Below are positions 34,993 through 44,158 of a stretch of 64,000 nucleotides of DNA, in pieces. A program made the translations under genes and the position numbers. This stretch comes from Klebsiella ornithinolytica NBRC 105727 = ATCC 31898. GTDB lineage: Bacteria; Pseudomonadota; Gammaproteobacteria; Enterobacterales; Enterobacteriaceae. Within the stretch, counting starts at the first letter, position 1, and each line of letters begins with the position of its first letter. The stretch is taken from NCBI RefSeq assembly GCF_001598295.1, contig NZ_BCYR01000022.1, positions 1 to 64,000 on the forward strand, in the 5' to 3' direction. Under the pieces are notes generated by a model. The model did no database searches. It had not been told where the DNA came from and saw only the letters and a program-made list of their open reading frames with translations.

Positions 34993-35640
34993 ATAACCGG
35001 AAGGGCAGGGGATAACCTGCCCGACTGCGGAAAAAAGGCCGCGCACCTGCGGTGCCGGATAATACCGGCTGCGCTACGCGCCGCCCGTATTAGTCCATCG
35101 CGGGTTTCTCTCTTCATTATTATTTATTTGTCACTGTTATATTTCATCCGGCATCCTGCTGTTTATCTCTTCTGGTATTTATCCTTTGCACTGAAAATAA
35201 TAAAAACTGGTCCGGGCGTCGTCCCTGAAGGGACACGGCTGTCGTGAACAGAGCCAGCAAGCTGTCTCTGCCCGGCCCTACGGTAAACCTCCGGGCAGCG
35301 GGCTTCCATCCTGACGCAAATTCAACATCGCGCTTGCTGCATCCTTATCAGGATGCGCCGCTTTCACCGTGGCGATAAATACACGCCACTCAGATGACCG
35401 GAACGTGAATTCGATAAAGACCGAATTGACGTTCCGGGTTGTGTACATGCTCAGCCCCGCGCTATATCGCCCGACATCATCTTTTCGCGGAGGGCGGCTT
35501 TTAGCATCCGCCGTGGCGGAAATAAAGGGGTGTATAAACGCTTCGCGCCCCTTTATTTTCTCCCCGTCGGCTGCAAATTGCCCTTTGCCGCTCAGTGATG
35601 AAGTCGAACGATTTAATAAACCACAAAGGAGAAATTCAGC
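34993..35640. other. Intergenic region with a degenerate fourth leading-region repeat
   Basis: About 650 bp without a gene. At 35325-35375 it has GCTTGCTGCATCCTTATCAG and GATGCGCCGC, nearly identical to the core of repeats A-C (GCAGCATCCTTGTCAGGATG). The rest of the repeat is not preserved. A T-rich segment (35095-35200) and a GC-rich inverted block near 35215-35245 lie on either side. It precedes the second klcA and may be a degraded Frpo/ssi copy. Confidence 0.55.
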
Positions 35641-36183
35641 ATGCACACAATGAACGTCAACACCAAAGTCAACACCGCCACTCGTGAATCAGACGAACAA
35701 TTTAAAACAGACAGATATCTGCGTTATGCCGTCACCGATGGCGATGAGCGTCTGGATTTTATCCCGGCCCTCTTTTTTACGCCGTCAGCCGATAATATGG
35801 CGGCGAGCTGGTTACGCCAGCATTCGGATTACAATGGCGGATTCTGGTCTTACTGGATTATTCCGCAGGGTGTCGGCGGGAATATTACCCCGGGCCGCAT
35901 TCAGTTCATCACCACGCAGACCGGGTATATCGCACCGGAAGGAAAACGATCTTACAGGATGCGCATCCCCGGCAATTATTTTGACGGTGACGTCAGCGCC
36001 GATGCAGCAGGGATTATTGCCACGCTGACGATAATGAACTGGCTGTCATGGCAGGTGGCGGATATGGGGCCGGAATATGCCCGCGTCTGTAAACATCTGG
36101 TTTCCCGTCAGGATGCTCTGAAAGACTATATCAGCATTATTCATCATCCCGAACAGCATTTAATCTGGCGGGCGATTGATTAA
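35641..36183 (+). CDS. Antirestriction protein KlcA/ArdB family (copy 2, longer)
   Basis: 180 residues, start ATG 35641 after AAAGGAG (an in-frame ATG at 35650 is possible). FWSYWIIPQGVGG, GRIQFITT and SADAAGIIATLTIMN correspond to the KlcA copy at 22876 (FIRLPEGGGYMMP, SADAAGIILTSLAVN). It is the first leading-region gene to enter the recipient. Its sequence is quite far from copy 1, so they were probably acquired separately. Confidence 0.85.
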   Translation: MHTMNVNTKVNTATRESDEQFKTDRYLRYAVTDGDERLDFIPALFFTPSADNMAASWLRQHSDYNGGFWSYWIIPQGVGGNITPGRIQFITTQTGYIAPEGKRSYRMRIPGNYFDGDVSADAAGIIATLTIMNWLSWQVADMGPEYARVCKHLVSRQDALKDYISIIHHPEQHLIWRAID

Positions 36184-36196
36184 TCATGCACCTGAA

Positions 36197-36230
36197 AAAA
36201 AGACCTCATTCATGAGGTCTTTCGTTTTTA
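36197..36230. terminator. Bidirectional terminator between klcA-like gene and orf169
   Basis: AAAGACCTCAT and ATGAGGTCTTT form a perfect 11-bp stem with a 2-base loop, followed by TCGTTTTT on the plus strand and a run of T on the minus strand. Serves two converging genes. Confidence 0.85.
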
Positions 36231-36700
36231 ACAGCCCGGGATTGTCCGGTGTTTTTATTTGCCTTGATGGCCCGGTAGACAGCCTCAATCTTTCTCGCAT
36301 ATGCCAGTCGTCGCATGTCCTGCCTGTCCGTTCTGCGGAATCCGGCGTTGTAGGCACCGACCGCCTCCCAGCTGACGCCCCACTTCTTAAACGCCAGCGC
36401 CAGATAATACGCACCGGTATAAATATTCAGGCAGGCATCCGTCAGAAGTTGTTCCGGTTTAATACCGAACTCCGATAACCGGGCATGGTGCTGCGAATCG
36501 ATCTGCATCAGTCCGGCACCGTATCCTGTTCCCGGATTTTTACCGATGGCATTCACCACCCACTTCGATTCCTGCCACGAAATAGCCCGGAGCAGATCCG
36601 GATCAATCCGGTAATCCCGTCCCGCCATATCAAAACAATCCGTGGCCCATGCAGGCGTGGATATTAATAACAGGGCAGCAAACGCCAGTTTTTTTCTCAA
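36206..36700 (-). CDS. Lytic transglycosylase (F Orf169 / VirB1-like)
   Basis: 164 residues with a signal peptide ([19 protein letters not shown]). The SLT goose-lysozyme-type domain has catalytic Glu in AISWQESKW and GAGLMQID and AYNAGF motifs. It locally opens peptidoglycan for the transfer apparatus. Its place between leading region and oriT matches F gene X/orf169. Minus strand, convergent with klcA-like copy 2. Confidence 0.93.
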   Translation of the reverse strand: MRKKLAFAALLLISTPAWATDCFDMAGRDYRIDPDLLRAISWQESKWVVNAIGKNPGTGYGAGLMQIDSQHHARLSEFGIKPEQLLTDACLNIYTGAYYLALAFKKWGVSWEAVGAYNAGFRRTDRQDMRRLAYARKIEAVYRAIKANKNTGQSRAVKNERPHE

Positions 36701-36780
36701 AAGACTCCCTCCGGGCCGATTCCTGTAAATACGTTAACCCAGACCAGAACCAGACTCAACAAATATGCACTCCTCACCAC

Positions 36781-36817
36781 AAAATCACCACACACTACGC
36801 AAAATTAAAATTTTGCA
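36781..36817 (-). other. oriT nic region
   Basis: On the minus strand the sequence reads TTTTGCGTAGTGTGTGGTGA, matching the F-family nic region. By analogy TraI would cut between T (36790) and G (36789). A palindrome GCAAAATT-AA-AATTTTGC (36799-36816) sits beside it, as in F. The cut strand would enter the recipient from 36789 downward, making 36183-19574 the leading region. The site is between orf169 and traM. Confidence 0.85.
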
Positions 36818-36886
36818 GATTGCTATTTGGAAACAGTGAGTTATGAAATAAATAATGTGCAGTACATTTATTTAATGTGTTAATGC

Positions 36887-37064
36887 GAATCGGCTATGAA
36901 TCTATATAGATTCACTAACGAATTGCATGAGATTCAGTAGAGACTATTTTTTTGTAAAACATTTATTTACAAGTGCCATGAATCTATATTAGATTCGTGG
37001 CTAAAAGGATAGTGATTCGTGAAGTGAATCTTCATTTCTATCATAGTGACTCTAATTGTGAATC
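36887..37064. promoter_or_regulatory. TraM-binding sites (sbm): ten GANTC boxes
   Basis: GANTC occurs at 36887, 36898, 36909, 36931, 36980, 36992, 37014, 37026, 37048 and 37060. Spacings are 11, 11, 22, 49, 12, 22, 12, 22 and 12, close to whole helical turns and repeated twice. TraM of F-family plasmids recognises GANTC, so these sites load TraM, activate the relaxosome and autoregulate traM. Confidence 0.85.
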
Positions 37065-37131
37065 GCGCAACATGCGTAGTTTTAGCTCTTAGGGTTTTAT
37101 GGATTATACGAGATTATAATTGTGAGGGACT

Positions 37132-37524
37132 ATGGCTAAGATCCAGGTTTATGTAAATGACAATGTTGCTGAAAAAATTAATGCGATAGCAGTTCAGCGT
37201 CGTGCTGAAGGTGCGAAAGAGAAAGATATAAGCTATTCAAGTATTGCATCTATGTTGCTTGAGCTTGGTTTGCGTGTCTATGAAGCCCAGATGGAACGTA
37301 AAGAATCCGGATTTAATCAGATGGCATTCAATAGAGCACTGCTAGAAAGCATGGTTAAAACTCAGTTTACTGTAAATAAGGTGCTGGGGATCGAGTGTCT
37401 AAGTCCTCATGTTAATGGCAATCCAAAGTGGGAATGGTCAGGGTTAATAGAGAACATACGGGACGATGTTAGTGCGGTGATGGAGAAGTTCTTTCCGAAT
37501 GAAAGTGAGATTGAGGATGAATAG
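37132..37524 (+). CDS. traM: Relaxosome protein TraM
   Basis: 130 residues. The ribbon-helix-helix N-terminus (MAKIQVYVNDNVAEKINAIA) contacts GANTC sites; the C-terminal helical tetramerisation domain ends in an acidic tail (ESEIEDE) that should dock to TraD. TraM links oriT to the coupling protein. F TraM is 127 residues. It is followed by a 237-bp gap with finP and the traJ leader. Confidence 0.95.
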   Translation: MAKIQVYVNDNVAEKINAIAVQRRAEGAKEKDISYSSIASMLLELGLRVYEAQMERKESGFNQMAFNRALLESMVKTQFTVNKVLGIECLSPHVNGNPKWEWSGLIENIRDDVSAVMEKFFPNESEIEDE

Positions 37525-37689
37525 CGTAAGATTTTACGTAATATAAATGTAATCATTGGTTGGGCTGGCTTATTTATTGTAGAATGAATTATTGTTCTTC
37601 TTATTGGTGAATATTTGGAAGAATGATCTAAGCTAATCAGATGACATCCTTTTCAATGGGATTTATAATTTAGGTGTAATTGAAAATTT

Positions 37690-37760
37690 GAGAATCATTG
37701 GTGTAGAGAGTCGAACCCTCTCTACACCAACTATCCATAGAAACCTTCTAAGGAGGAACC
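37690..37760 (-). ncRNA. finP: FinP-like antisense RNA to the traJ leader
   Basis: A perfect 13-bp stem (37698-37710 with 37718-37730) and a 7-base loop lie in the traJ 5' leader, on the minus strand just before the traJ ribosome site (AAGGAGG 37751-37757). This is the layout of FinP, whose stem-loops pair with traJ mRNA and, with FinO, repress transfer. The 3' U-tract is weak, and finO is not in the window. The extent of the RNA is estimated. Confidence 0.6.
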
Positions 37761-37761
37761 T

Positions 37762-38463
37762 ATGTGTGCGATGGATCGTAGTAGTGATGACAGCTTAAGT
37801 CAATCGGTTAGGGATGCTCTTCTTCACATAAAGGGGTTGTATAACATCTCACCTGTCTCTGTTTGCGTAAGAAACCAACAACGTGATGTACTATATTCCA
37901 ACACATCATTTGAACAAATGTATGACTTTTTTAAAACAGAATGTGTAGCAGGTAGTTTCTCTGGAACGTTTTATGAATTGGAGTTGATGTTTTCCCAATT
38001 AGAACTTGATTGCATGGTGCTAGGTAAAGGCTGTGTTTTAAGTAAAATTTTTTCGTGTGGAAAATCGAATTTTCAAATTCGGATTGAGTGTATCAGTCTT
38101 TTGGATGATGATTTTTATTTTTTTTGGCAAATAAATCTTCTGATAACGGTTCCATTACCCAGCCGGAAAATGGAGGTTATCAAATCAAATGGTAATTCAG
38201 ATTTTGATGAGGCTATTTCAAAGATAAGTGATTTGAATATAATTCCTCTTTCATTTTATGTTCTTGGCTTTAGCTATTTGGATATATCAAGTTATATCTG
38301 TGTGTCTGAAAAAATTGTGAAAAAAAGAATCGATCGTTCGAAAGAGAAAGTACTGGAGATCTATCCTTCTTTTAACTCATTTATATCGGATTGTTACAAG
38401 ACCAGGAAAATATATTTTTTCATTGAGAATGTTTACGAATATATAATGTTAATGAAGTGTTAA
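37762..38463 (+). CDS. traJ: Transfer activator TraJ
   Basis: 233 residues from ATG 37762 after AAGGAGG. N-terminal PAS-like domain (ISPVSVCVRNQQRDVLYSNTSFEQMYDF) and C-terminal HTH-like ICVSEKIVKKRIDRSKEK. TraJ counters H-NS silencing and activates the main tra promoter upstream of traY. Unusually AT-rich, as usual for this gene. A Rho-independent terminator follows (38471-38494). Confidence 0.9.
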   Translation: MCAMDRSSDDSLSQSVRDALLHIKGLYNISPVSVCVRNQQRDVLYSNTSFEQMYDFFKTECVAGSFSGTFYELELMFSQLELDCMVLGKGCVLSKIFSCGKSNFQIRIECISLLDDDFYFFWQINLLITVPLPSRKMEVIKSNGNSDFDEAISKISDLNIIPLSFYVLGFSYLDISSYICVSEKIVKKRIDRSKEKVLEIYPSFNSFISDCYKTRKIYFFIENVYEYIMLMKC

Positions 38464-38470
38464 ATAAATT

Positions 38471-38494
38471 GGGGCTATTTAGCCCCTTTATTTC
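38471..38494 (+). terminator. Terminator after traJ
   Basis: GGGGCT-ATTT-AGCCCC followed by TTTATTTCC, 7 bp after the traJ stop. It separates traJ from the tra operon promoter region before traY. Confidence 0.75.
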
Positions 38495-38548
38495 CTGTGC
38501 CTTTCTGTGTAATGATTTGTCTATAAGGTCTCGAATCGGAGAAGTTGT

Positions 38549-38749
38549 GTGTCAAAGCGTTATACCAACACTGGAAATAAGAATATTGTTTCCGTTTACC
38601 TTGATGACGACACTCATGCACTTTTAGTTAGCGCAAAGAACCGTAGTGGCAGAACGAAGTCAACGGAAGTGGCGATGCGACTTAAAGATCATCTAAGACG
38701 CTTCCCCAATTATATTTTTTCTGAACAGAGCGAGGAGGAAGGAAGGTAA
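38549..38749 (+). CDS. traY: TraY, oriT-binding regulator and accessory relaxosome protein
   Basis: 66 residues from a GTG at 38549, a single ribbon-helix-helix (NIVSVYLDDDTHALLVSAKNRSGRTKSTEVAMRL). F TraY is a tandem duplication of about 131 residues; single-domain forms such as that of R100 also exist. It bends oriT DNA and helps TraI cut, and modulates the tra promoter. Confidence 0.88.
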   Translation: MSKRYTNTGNKNIVSVYLDDDTHALLVSAKNRSGRTKSTEVAMRLKDHLRRFPNYIFSEQSEEEGR

Positions 38750-38817
38750 AGATATAAAAAATAAGGTTTAGATGTGATTTTCTACTAACGTATACATTCT
38801 CTTTAAAGGGAATAAAT

Positions 38818-39186
38818 ATGAATGCTGTATTAAGTGTTCAGGGTACTGCTGTCTCTGAAGAAACCAAACCGTCTTTTCTGTCCCGCGTTTTCAATAAAAA
38901 GAAAGCCCTGAAAGTCGCTAAAGTTGCGCTGCCGGTTGCTGCTGTGGCGGCGTTCTTCCCGGACGCTGCGATGGCCACCACCACGGCAACCGACCTGATG
39001 AAATCCGGGGATTCTACCGTTAAAGGCACGTTCGGTAAGTCTTCCAGCGTCGTCAAGTGGGTGGTTCTGGCTGAAGTCGTAGCAGGCGGCATCATGTACA
39101 TGATGACCAAAAATGTGAAGTTCCTGTTCGGCTTCGCCATCATTTCGACCTTTATTACCATCGGTATGTCGGTCGCCGGTTACTGA
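38818..39186 (+). CDS. traA: Propilin TraA
   Basis: 122 residues: long basic leader and hydrophobic segment, then cleavage after PDAAMA to leave a mature pilin of about 69 residues. Mature part has [19 protein letters not shown] and KWVVLAEVV...[11 protein letters not shown], characteristic of F-like pilins. TraQ helps insert it, and it is polymerised into the conjugative pilus. It starts the assembly genes. Confidence 0.96.
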   Translation: MNAVLSVQGTAVSEETKPSFLSRVFNKKKALKVAKVALPVAAVAAFFPDAAMATTTATDLMKSGDSTVKGTFGKSSSVVKWVVLAEVVAGGIMYMMTKNVKFLFGFAIISTFITIGMSVAGY

Positions 39187-39196
39187 CAGGGAATAC

Positions 39197-39505
39197 GTGA
39201 TGACGGGAGACGAATTAAAGAAATACCGTTTCCCGGAAACACTGACTAACCAGAGCCGCTGGTTTGGCTTATATCTTGATGAACTTATCCCGGCCGTGAT
39301 TTGTCTCGGCTGGGGTTTCTGGACCAGTAAGTTCTTATTTGGTATGGCCGCAGCGGCACTGGTTTTCTGGGGTATCAAGAAACTGAAAAAAGGGCGGGGC
39401 AGTTCCTGGCTACGCGACCTGATTTACTGGTATCTGCCAACCTCCCTTCTTAAAGGCTTCTTTCATGATGTTCCGGACTCCTGTTTCCGGCAGTGGATTA
39501 AATAA
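39197..39505 (+). CDS. traL: Pilus assembly protein TraL (VirB3-like)
   Basis: 102 residues (GTG 39197 or ATG 39200), F TraL pattern [18 protein letters not shown] and [13 protein letters not shown]...DSCFRQWIK. Inner-membrane protein of the F-type transfer channel. Eleven bp after traA. Confidence 0.95.
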   Translation: MMTGDELKKYRFPETLTNQSRWFGLYLDELIPAVICLGWGFWTSKFLFGMAAAALVFWGIKKLKKGRGSSWLRDLIYWYLPTSLLKGFFHDVPDSCFRQWIK

Positions 39506-39520
39506 TCGGGGAATTAACAT

Positions 39521-40087
39521 ATGGAACATGGAGCCAGGCTCAATACCACGCGCGTTATTGCGCTGGGTTATATCTGTCTGGGGACAGTCCTGGGCCTCAG
39601 TCTGACCACGAATATTATTCAGGGTATTAATAATTACCGCCTGCAGACCGAACAGAAAGTGGCTGTGACTCCCATGCTGTTCAATGCACCTTTCGCTGTT
39701 TCTCAGAATCAGGCGGACGCATCCTATCTTGAACAGTTAGGACTGAGTTTTATTGCGCTGCGTCTGAATGTCACCCCGGAAACGGTCGACGCCCAGCATG
39801 CCCAGCTGCTCCGGTATGTTTTTCCCGGGGCGCAGAACAGCCTCAAAATCCAGCTGGCAGAAGATGCTAAGCGGATAAAAGACAACAATGTGAATGCCTC
39901 TTTTTATATGACGTCTGTCCGTACGTACCCGGCTGAAAATCGGGTGGATATCCGCGGAGAACTGAAAACGTGGATAGGGGATTCTGCCCCCTACAGTGAA
40001 ATTAAAAGTTACGTCCTGCAGTTTAATCGTGTGGATGGTGTCAGCTGGCTGGCGCGTTTTGGAGAAATAAATAATGAAAAAAATTAA
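39521..40087 (+). CDS. traE: Pilus assembly protein TraE (VirB5/8-like)
   Basis: 188 residues, one N-terminal membrane helix ([17 protein letters not shown]) and a periplasmic domain, the same length as F TraE. Its stop overlaps the traK start by 14 bp. Confidence 0.95.
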   Translation: MEHGARLNTTRVIALGYICLGTVLGLSLTTNIIQGINNYRLQTEQKVAVTPMLFNAPFAVSQNQADASYLEQLGLSFIALRLNVTPETVDAQHAQLLRYVFPGAQNSLKIQLAEDAKRIKDNNVNASFYMTSVRTYPAENRVDIRGELKTWIGDSAPYSEIKSYVLQFNRVDGVSWLARFGEINNEKN

Positions 40088-40808
40088 CCCGTTATTTCTC
40101 TCCGGTTGCCTGTTCTTTTCGCTACCTGCGATATCGGCCACCCTCAGCGGTACGCTGGCGCCGACCGTTGTTCCCCTGGCGAACGGCGGACAGGCAAACA
40201 TCGCCGTGAGTAACACGGACCCCAACCTCTTCACCGTTCCCGGTGACCGTATCACCGCGATTAACAGTCTGGACGGCGGTCTGACAAACCAGGAGCAGAC
40301 CGACAGCGGTGGCGCCATTCTGGCCACGGTCAGCAAAAAACCGTTCACGTTTATTGTGGAAACCGAGCGCGGACTGAACTTTTCCATCCGGGCGGTACCA
40401 CGCGCCGGGGTTGGCCGGACTATCCAGCTGGTCTCCGAGCTCGTGGGGACACCGGGTCCCGCTAAATCATGGGAAGAATCCAGTCCGTATGAAGGCATTC
40501 TGGTTTCCCTGAACCGTGCTGTTCGCCAGGGCCAGATCCCTGATGAATACCAGGCTGTTCCTGTCACATCGGAATCACTGCAGGTGCCCGCTGGTCTTCG
40601 TGCGACAGCGGAAAAAGTCTGGACCGGGCATCACCTGAAAGTGGTGCGTTACAGCCTCGAAAATATCAGTTTTTCGCCCCGAATGATCCGCGAAAGCGAT
40701 TTCTGGCAACCCGGCACCCGCGCCATCATGCTCAGCAGTCCTGCTGGTCAGCTGACCGGTGGTGGCCGGATGCAGGTCTGGATCACCACCTCTGAAGGGG
40801 GGCGCTGA
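40074..40808 (+). CDS. traK: TraK, secretin-like outer-membrane channel protein (VirB9-like)
   Basis: 244 residues with signal peptide ([15 protein letters not shown]). Forms the outer part of the core complex with TraB and TraV. Stop overlaps traB (TGATG). Confidence 0.94.
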   Translation: MKKINPLFLSGCLFFSLPAISATLSGTLAPTVVPLANGGQANIAVSNTDPNLFTVPGDRITAINSLDGGLTNQEQTDSGGAILATVSKKPFTFIVETERGLNFSIRAVPRAGVGRTIQLVSELVGTPGPAKSWEESSPYEGILVSLNRAVRQGQIPDEYQAVPVTSESLQVPAGLRATAEKVWTGHHLKVVRYSLENISFSPRMIRESDFWQPGTRAIMLSSPAGQLTGGGRMQVWITTSEGGR

Positions 40809-42229
40809 TGGCCAACTTCAATACGATCATCAAACGTAAGCAGTACCTGTGGCTGGGCCTCATTCTGGTCGGTGGCGCGGGCGCCATCGGGGGGGGAATG
40901 TATCTTTCTGACCTGAACCTGAGTTCGGAAGAAGAGGCCCCCGTGCAGGGAGAGCCTGCCCCGGATATGACAGGCGTGGTTGACAGTAATTTCAACAGCA
41001 AAGTGGAGCAGCATGCGACAACGGAGATGCAGGCCACTGCTGCGGACCTGAACAAGCGCTTTGGCGCACTGCAGGGCGAAGTGGACATACTGAGTAAGGG
41101 CCGTGCTGCCGATCAGGTTCGTATCGAGCAACTCAGCAATGAGAATGCCGCGATGCAGGAGCAACTGAGGACGCTGGGCGTCAGGCCATCCGTTCCCGGT
41201 GGAGAGCCGGCGCCGACCCCTCCCTCTCCGGCACCCGGGCCGGAAGGTGAACCGCAACCGGCAAATTATCCGCCACAGCCTGGTGGTGCGGTACCGCCGC
41301 CGACCGCTTTCTATCCGGGTAACGGTGCTGTGCAACCCCCGCAGGTCAGTTATCAGTCTGTACCGGTACCGAACCAGATCAACCGTAAAACGTTCATCTA
41401 CAACAAAGGGAAAAAGGGCAGGGAGCTGCCGTATATCCCGTCAGGCAGTTTTGCGAAAAGCAGTCTGATCGAAGGCGCCGATGCGAATGCTTCCGTGACC
41501 GGGAATGAATCAACCGTACCGATGCAGTTACGCATCATCGGTCGGGTGGAAATGCCGAACAGTAAAACCTATGACCTGACCGGCTGCTTTGTCGGCCTGG
41601 AAGCCTGGGGGGATGTCTCCAGTGAGCGCGCCATTGTCCGGACCCGCAATATCAGCTGCATCAAAGGGGATAAAACCATCGACCAGCCGATTAACGGTCA
41701 CGTCTCATTTATGGGCAAGAACGGTGTGAAAGGCGAGGTGGTGATGCGTAACGGCAAAATCCTCGGCTGGGCCTGGGGCGCAGGCTTTGTTGACGGGATT
41801 GGTCAGGGCATGGAGCGGGCTTCGCAACCTGCTGTTGGCCTGGGTGCAACGGCATCCGTTGGCGCCGGGGATGTGCTTAAGATGGGGATTGGCGGCGGGG
41901 CATCCAAAGCCGCACAGACCCTGAGTGAGTATTACATCAAACGCGCTGAACAGTATCACCCGGTCATCCCGATTGGTGCCGGTAACGAAGTCACGGTGGT
42001 GTTCCAGGACGGTTTCCAGCTGAAAACCATTGAAGAGCTGGAAGCGGAAAAGAACGGGCAACAACAGGCGCAGAACCAGGCACAACCTGAACAACCCGAG
42101 AGCAGGTCACAGCAATCCGGCGGGAACCTCAATGGTTTTAATACCGATGAGATGCTGAAGAAACTGGGCAAGCTTGACCCGCGCGAGTTCTCGCCAGGGG
42201 CTGCATCTCAGGGAGAAAACAATGGTTAA
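40808..42229 (+). CDS. traB: TraB, transfer core-complex protein (VirB10-like)
   Basis: 473 residues: membrane helix near residues 14-33 (LWLGLILVGGAGAIGGG), coiled coil, proline-rich linker (about residues 134-180), then the TrbI/VirB10 C-terminal barrel. It spans both membranes and senses energy for substrate transfer. Overlaps traP by 8 bp. Confidence 0.95.
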   Translation: MANFNTIIKRKQYLWLGLILVGGAGAIGGGMYLSDLNLSSEEEAPVQGEPAPDMTGVVDSNFNSKVEQHATTEMQATAADLNKRFGALQGEVDILSKGRAADQVRIEQLSNENAAMQEQLRTLGVRPSVPGGEPAPTPPSPAPGPEGEPQPANYPPQPGGAVPPPTAFYPGNGAVQPPQVSYQSVPVPNQINRKTFIYNKGKKGRELPYIPSGSFAKSSLIEGADANASVTGNESTVPMQLRIIGRVEMPNSKTYDLTGCFVGLEAWGDVSSERAIVRTRNISCIKGDKTIDQPINGHVSFMGKNGVKGEVVMRNGKILGWAWGAGFVDGIGQGMERASQPAVGLGATASVGAGDVLKMGIGGGASKAAQTLSEYYIKRAEQYHPVIPIGAGNEVTVVFQDGFQLKTIEELEAEKNGQQQAQNQAQPEQPESRSQQSGGNLNGFNTDEMLKKLGKLDPREFSPGAASQGENNG

Positions 42230-42656
42230 GTCTCTCATCACTCTCGTTCTGTCAACGCTGCGCTGGACTCACTGGCTGGTTCAGTATGCGGTGGTGTATC
42301 CGCTCGGTATGATGATGTTGCTGGTTGTCGTTGTGTTCTGGACTGGGCATAACACGCCCGGGCAGATGCTGGTGAAGACCATTGAATCGGTGCAACGCGA
42401 AGGATATGTCATTCACGACTGCACGGGGCCAGCTTCGCGTGAAGCACTTAATGGTGATGCGGTGAAGCCACTGCTGTCTCCGGTTTTACAGGAAGCCTGC
42501 ACGACTGTCAGTACGGATGCGACAGGGTACGCAGCACATATCGACCAGGGTTACACAAAAAATATTCTCTGGCTCTGGCTGCTGATGGCGATGGTATTTA
42601 CGGGGGGCTCGATAGTTATCGGGAGTACTCCCCGGACCGGAGTGACGGGATATTAA
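42222..42656 (+). CDS. traP: TraP, inner-membrane transfer protein
   Basis: 144 residues from ATG 42222 overlapping the traB stop. Membrane segments WLVQYAVVYPLGMMMLLVVVVFW and ILWLWLLMAMVFTGGSIV flank a periplasmic loop. Position between traB and traV matches traP of F, which stabilises the pilus but is not essential. Confidence 0.85.
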   Translation: MVKSLITLVLSTLRWTHWLVQYAVVYPLGMMMLLVVVVFWTGHNTPGQMLVKTIESVQREGYVIHDCTGPASREALNGDAVKPLLSPVLQEACTTVSTDATGYAAHIDQGYTKNILWLWLLMAMVFTGGSIVIGSTPRTGVTGY

Positions 42657-42689
42657 TTTTTAATAAATAAACAGAGGACAGGTGAATAT

Positions 42690-43274
42690 ATGAAGGAATT
42701 AATACTGTTAATTCCTCTGGGCAGCGCTTTGCTTTTAACCGGGTGCGCGGGCACAGAGACGGAATTTGAATGTAATGCCACGACATCGGATACCTGTATG
42801 ACGATGGAGCAGGCCAATGAAAAGGCGAAAGCAAAAGAGGAAAGTGCTTCGGCAAAGCCGGCTGCGGCAGGGTTGCCACAACTGGCTGAGGGTAATTTCA
42901 GAACAACGTCAGTTAATTCGTACCCGTTGCCGCCACAGCCCAACCTGACCCGGGCCAGAGTGGCCGTGGAAAAAGATCGAGCACGTGCAGTGTACCTAAA
43001 TAATCCAACGGCAAAGAATGAAGCAGCATATTTCGAAACCGAGAAACGGAGCCAGTCTTTGCCGGTAGTAAAAATGTCTTTACCGGTGGTCGCGTCAACG
43101 TTTTCGTCACCGTCAACGCTGCCAGGTAATTATCCCCGGCCATTGAGAAAAGGGGAGGAGACAACGTCTTTGTGGATAGCGCCGTATGTAGATTCAGATG
43201 ATGTTTATCACCAGCCCACAACGGTTGTATTTGTGGTTAAGCCATCGGCATGGGGCCAGCCCCGCATTAACTAA
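42690..43274 (+). CDS. traV: TraV lipoprotein of the transfer core complex
   Basis: 194 residues with lipobox LTGC (Cys19) and FECNATTSDTC before helical and Pro/Ser-rich parts. Lipidated, helps TraK reach the outer membrane. Longer than F TraV (171). Confidence 0.9.
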   Translation: MKELILLIPLGSALLLTGCAGTETEFECNATTSDTCMTMEQANEKAKAKEESASAKPAAAGLPQLAEGNFRTTSVNSYPLPPQPNLTRARVAVEKDRARAVYLNNPTAKNEAAYFETEKRSQSLPVVKMSLPVVASTFSSPSTLPGNYPRPLRKGEETTSLWIAPYVDSDDVYHQPTTVVFVVKPSAWGQPRIN

Positions 43275-43277
43275 TCA

Positions 43278-43312
43278 ACAGCGCCGTTAATGGCGCTGTA
43301 TATCTCTTTTTA
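43278..43312 (+). terminator. Hairpin and T-rich tail after traV
   Basis: ACAGCGCC pairs with GGCGCTGT around GTTAAT, followed by ATATCTCTTTTTATT. It may reduce transcription before the small-gene cluster; since traC lies beyond, it is probably partial. Confidence 0.5.
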
Positions 43313-43377
43313 TTACTGGCTTTAAACGAGTGCCCTGTGCGTTGAAAGGGATGGGCGGTAGCGTACATAAATATTTT

Positions 43378-43575
43378 ATGCTGAAAGGTAAATTGAAACC
43401 CATCTGTCTGGTTATAGCACTTATTTTGATGGTCCCTGGTGGATTGATTTTTTTATCAGTGCTCGGTGCTGTGAAAGAAGGAAGTCAGACATCTGATTTT
43501 ACGGCGATTATATGGGTCTGTTTAATTATGGTGTTTACAGGCGTGGTTATGGTATTTAAATGGTTAGACAGTTAA
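43378..43575 (+). CDS. Small membrane protein in the traV-traC gap
   Basis: 65 residues from ATG 43378 (an upstream GTG at 43330 is in frame). Two membrane segments (KPICLVIALILMVPGGLIFL and IIWVCLIMVFTGVVMVF). Family not recognised; one of six small genes replacing the short traR region of F. Confidence 0.5.
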   Translation: MLKGKLKPICLVIALILMVPGGLIFLSVLGAVKEGSQTSDFTAIIWVCLIMVFTGVVMVFKWLDS

Positions 43576-43601
43576 ATGATTAGGCAGAGGTGATAAAAAA
43601 C

Positions 43602-43880
43602 ATGTGGGATGACAGGATTATAAATTGCTTTTGTTTGGTTATGGTTGTGTTGGTGGGTGTAATGTTTTTTTTTAAATTAACACAACCCAGCAATGACGAT
43701 TTAATTAAGGACGGTAAATACTGGTCAGCTGACTGCATTCTGAAGGAGGTTGATATTCCTACCGGTTTTTTAACTGGTAACATTAATCGACTGGATTGTT
43801 CCGGGGTCGTTGTTAATGTGGTGAAGGGAAAATACGACCAGGCAGTATCTGCGTATAACAAATCTAAAAATCAGAGGTGA
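43602..43880 (+). CDS. Small membrane protein, paralogue of 44159-44560
   Basis: 92 residues from the ATG at 43602 (GTG at 43590 possible). One membrane helix (FCLVMVVLVGVMFFF) then an outside-facing domain DGKYWSADCILKEVDI and NRLDCSGVVVNV. The domain matches GKHWHTECKLMEVNI and NRLDCAGVIINV of the protein at 44159. Two conserved Cys suggest a disulfide. Role unknown. Confidence 0.6.
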   Translation: MWDDRIINCFCLVMVVLVGVMFFFKLTQPSNDDLIKDGKYWSADCILKEVDIPTGFLTGNINRLDCSGVVVNVVKGKYDQAVSAYNKSKNQR

Positions 43881-43886
43881 TGCAGG

Positions 43887-44075
43887 ATGATTAACTTTAA
43901 AGATTTCACTGGTCTTAAAGAGAGTACATTCTTTATCTCTCAGGATGAAAAGCAAGCGACTATTGATATGAATGAATGGATTGAAAACAATACGGTTTCA
44001 ATAATGTCGATTGAAACGATAGTGAAAGAATATCGATTTGTTTGTGTCAGGCTCTGGTACAAAGAGGAACGTTGA
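43887..44075 (+). CDS. Uncharacterised small protein
   Basis: 62 residues, ATG 43887 with GCAGGATG context. Soluble, acidic N-terminus, no known family. Sits between the two paralogous membrane genes. Confidence 0.45.
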   Translation: MINFKDFTGLKESTFFISQDEKQATIDMNEWIENNTVSIMSIETIVKEYRFVCVRLWYKEER

Positions 44076-44158
44076 GGACGTGGTGCTGAACATCATAAAG
44101 ATGAAAATATTGAAATCAAAGCCAGTGAGCCACCGAACGATACCAGGAGAAACTTGAA

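Noticed and set aside
37690..37740. tRNA-like 3' end (GGTTCGA loop, ACCA-like bases)
   Set aside because: Only one hairpin is present, no D or anticodon arms; position and layout fit FinP.
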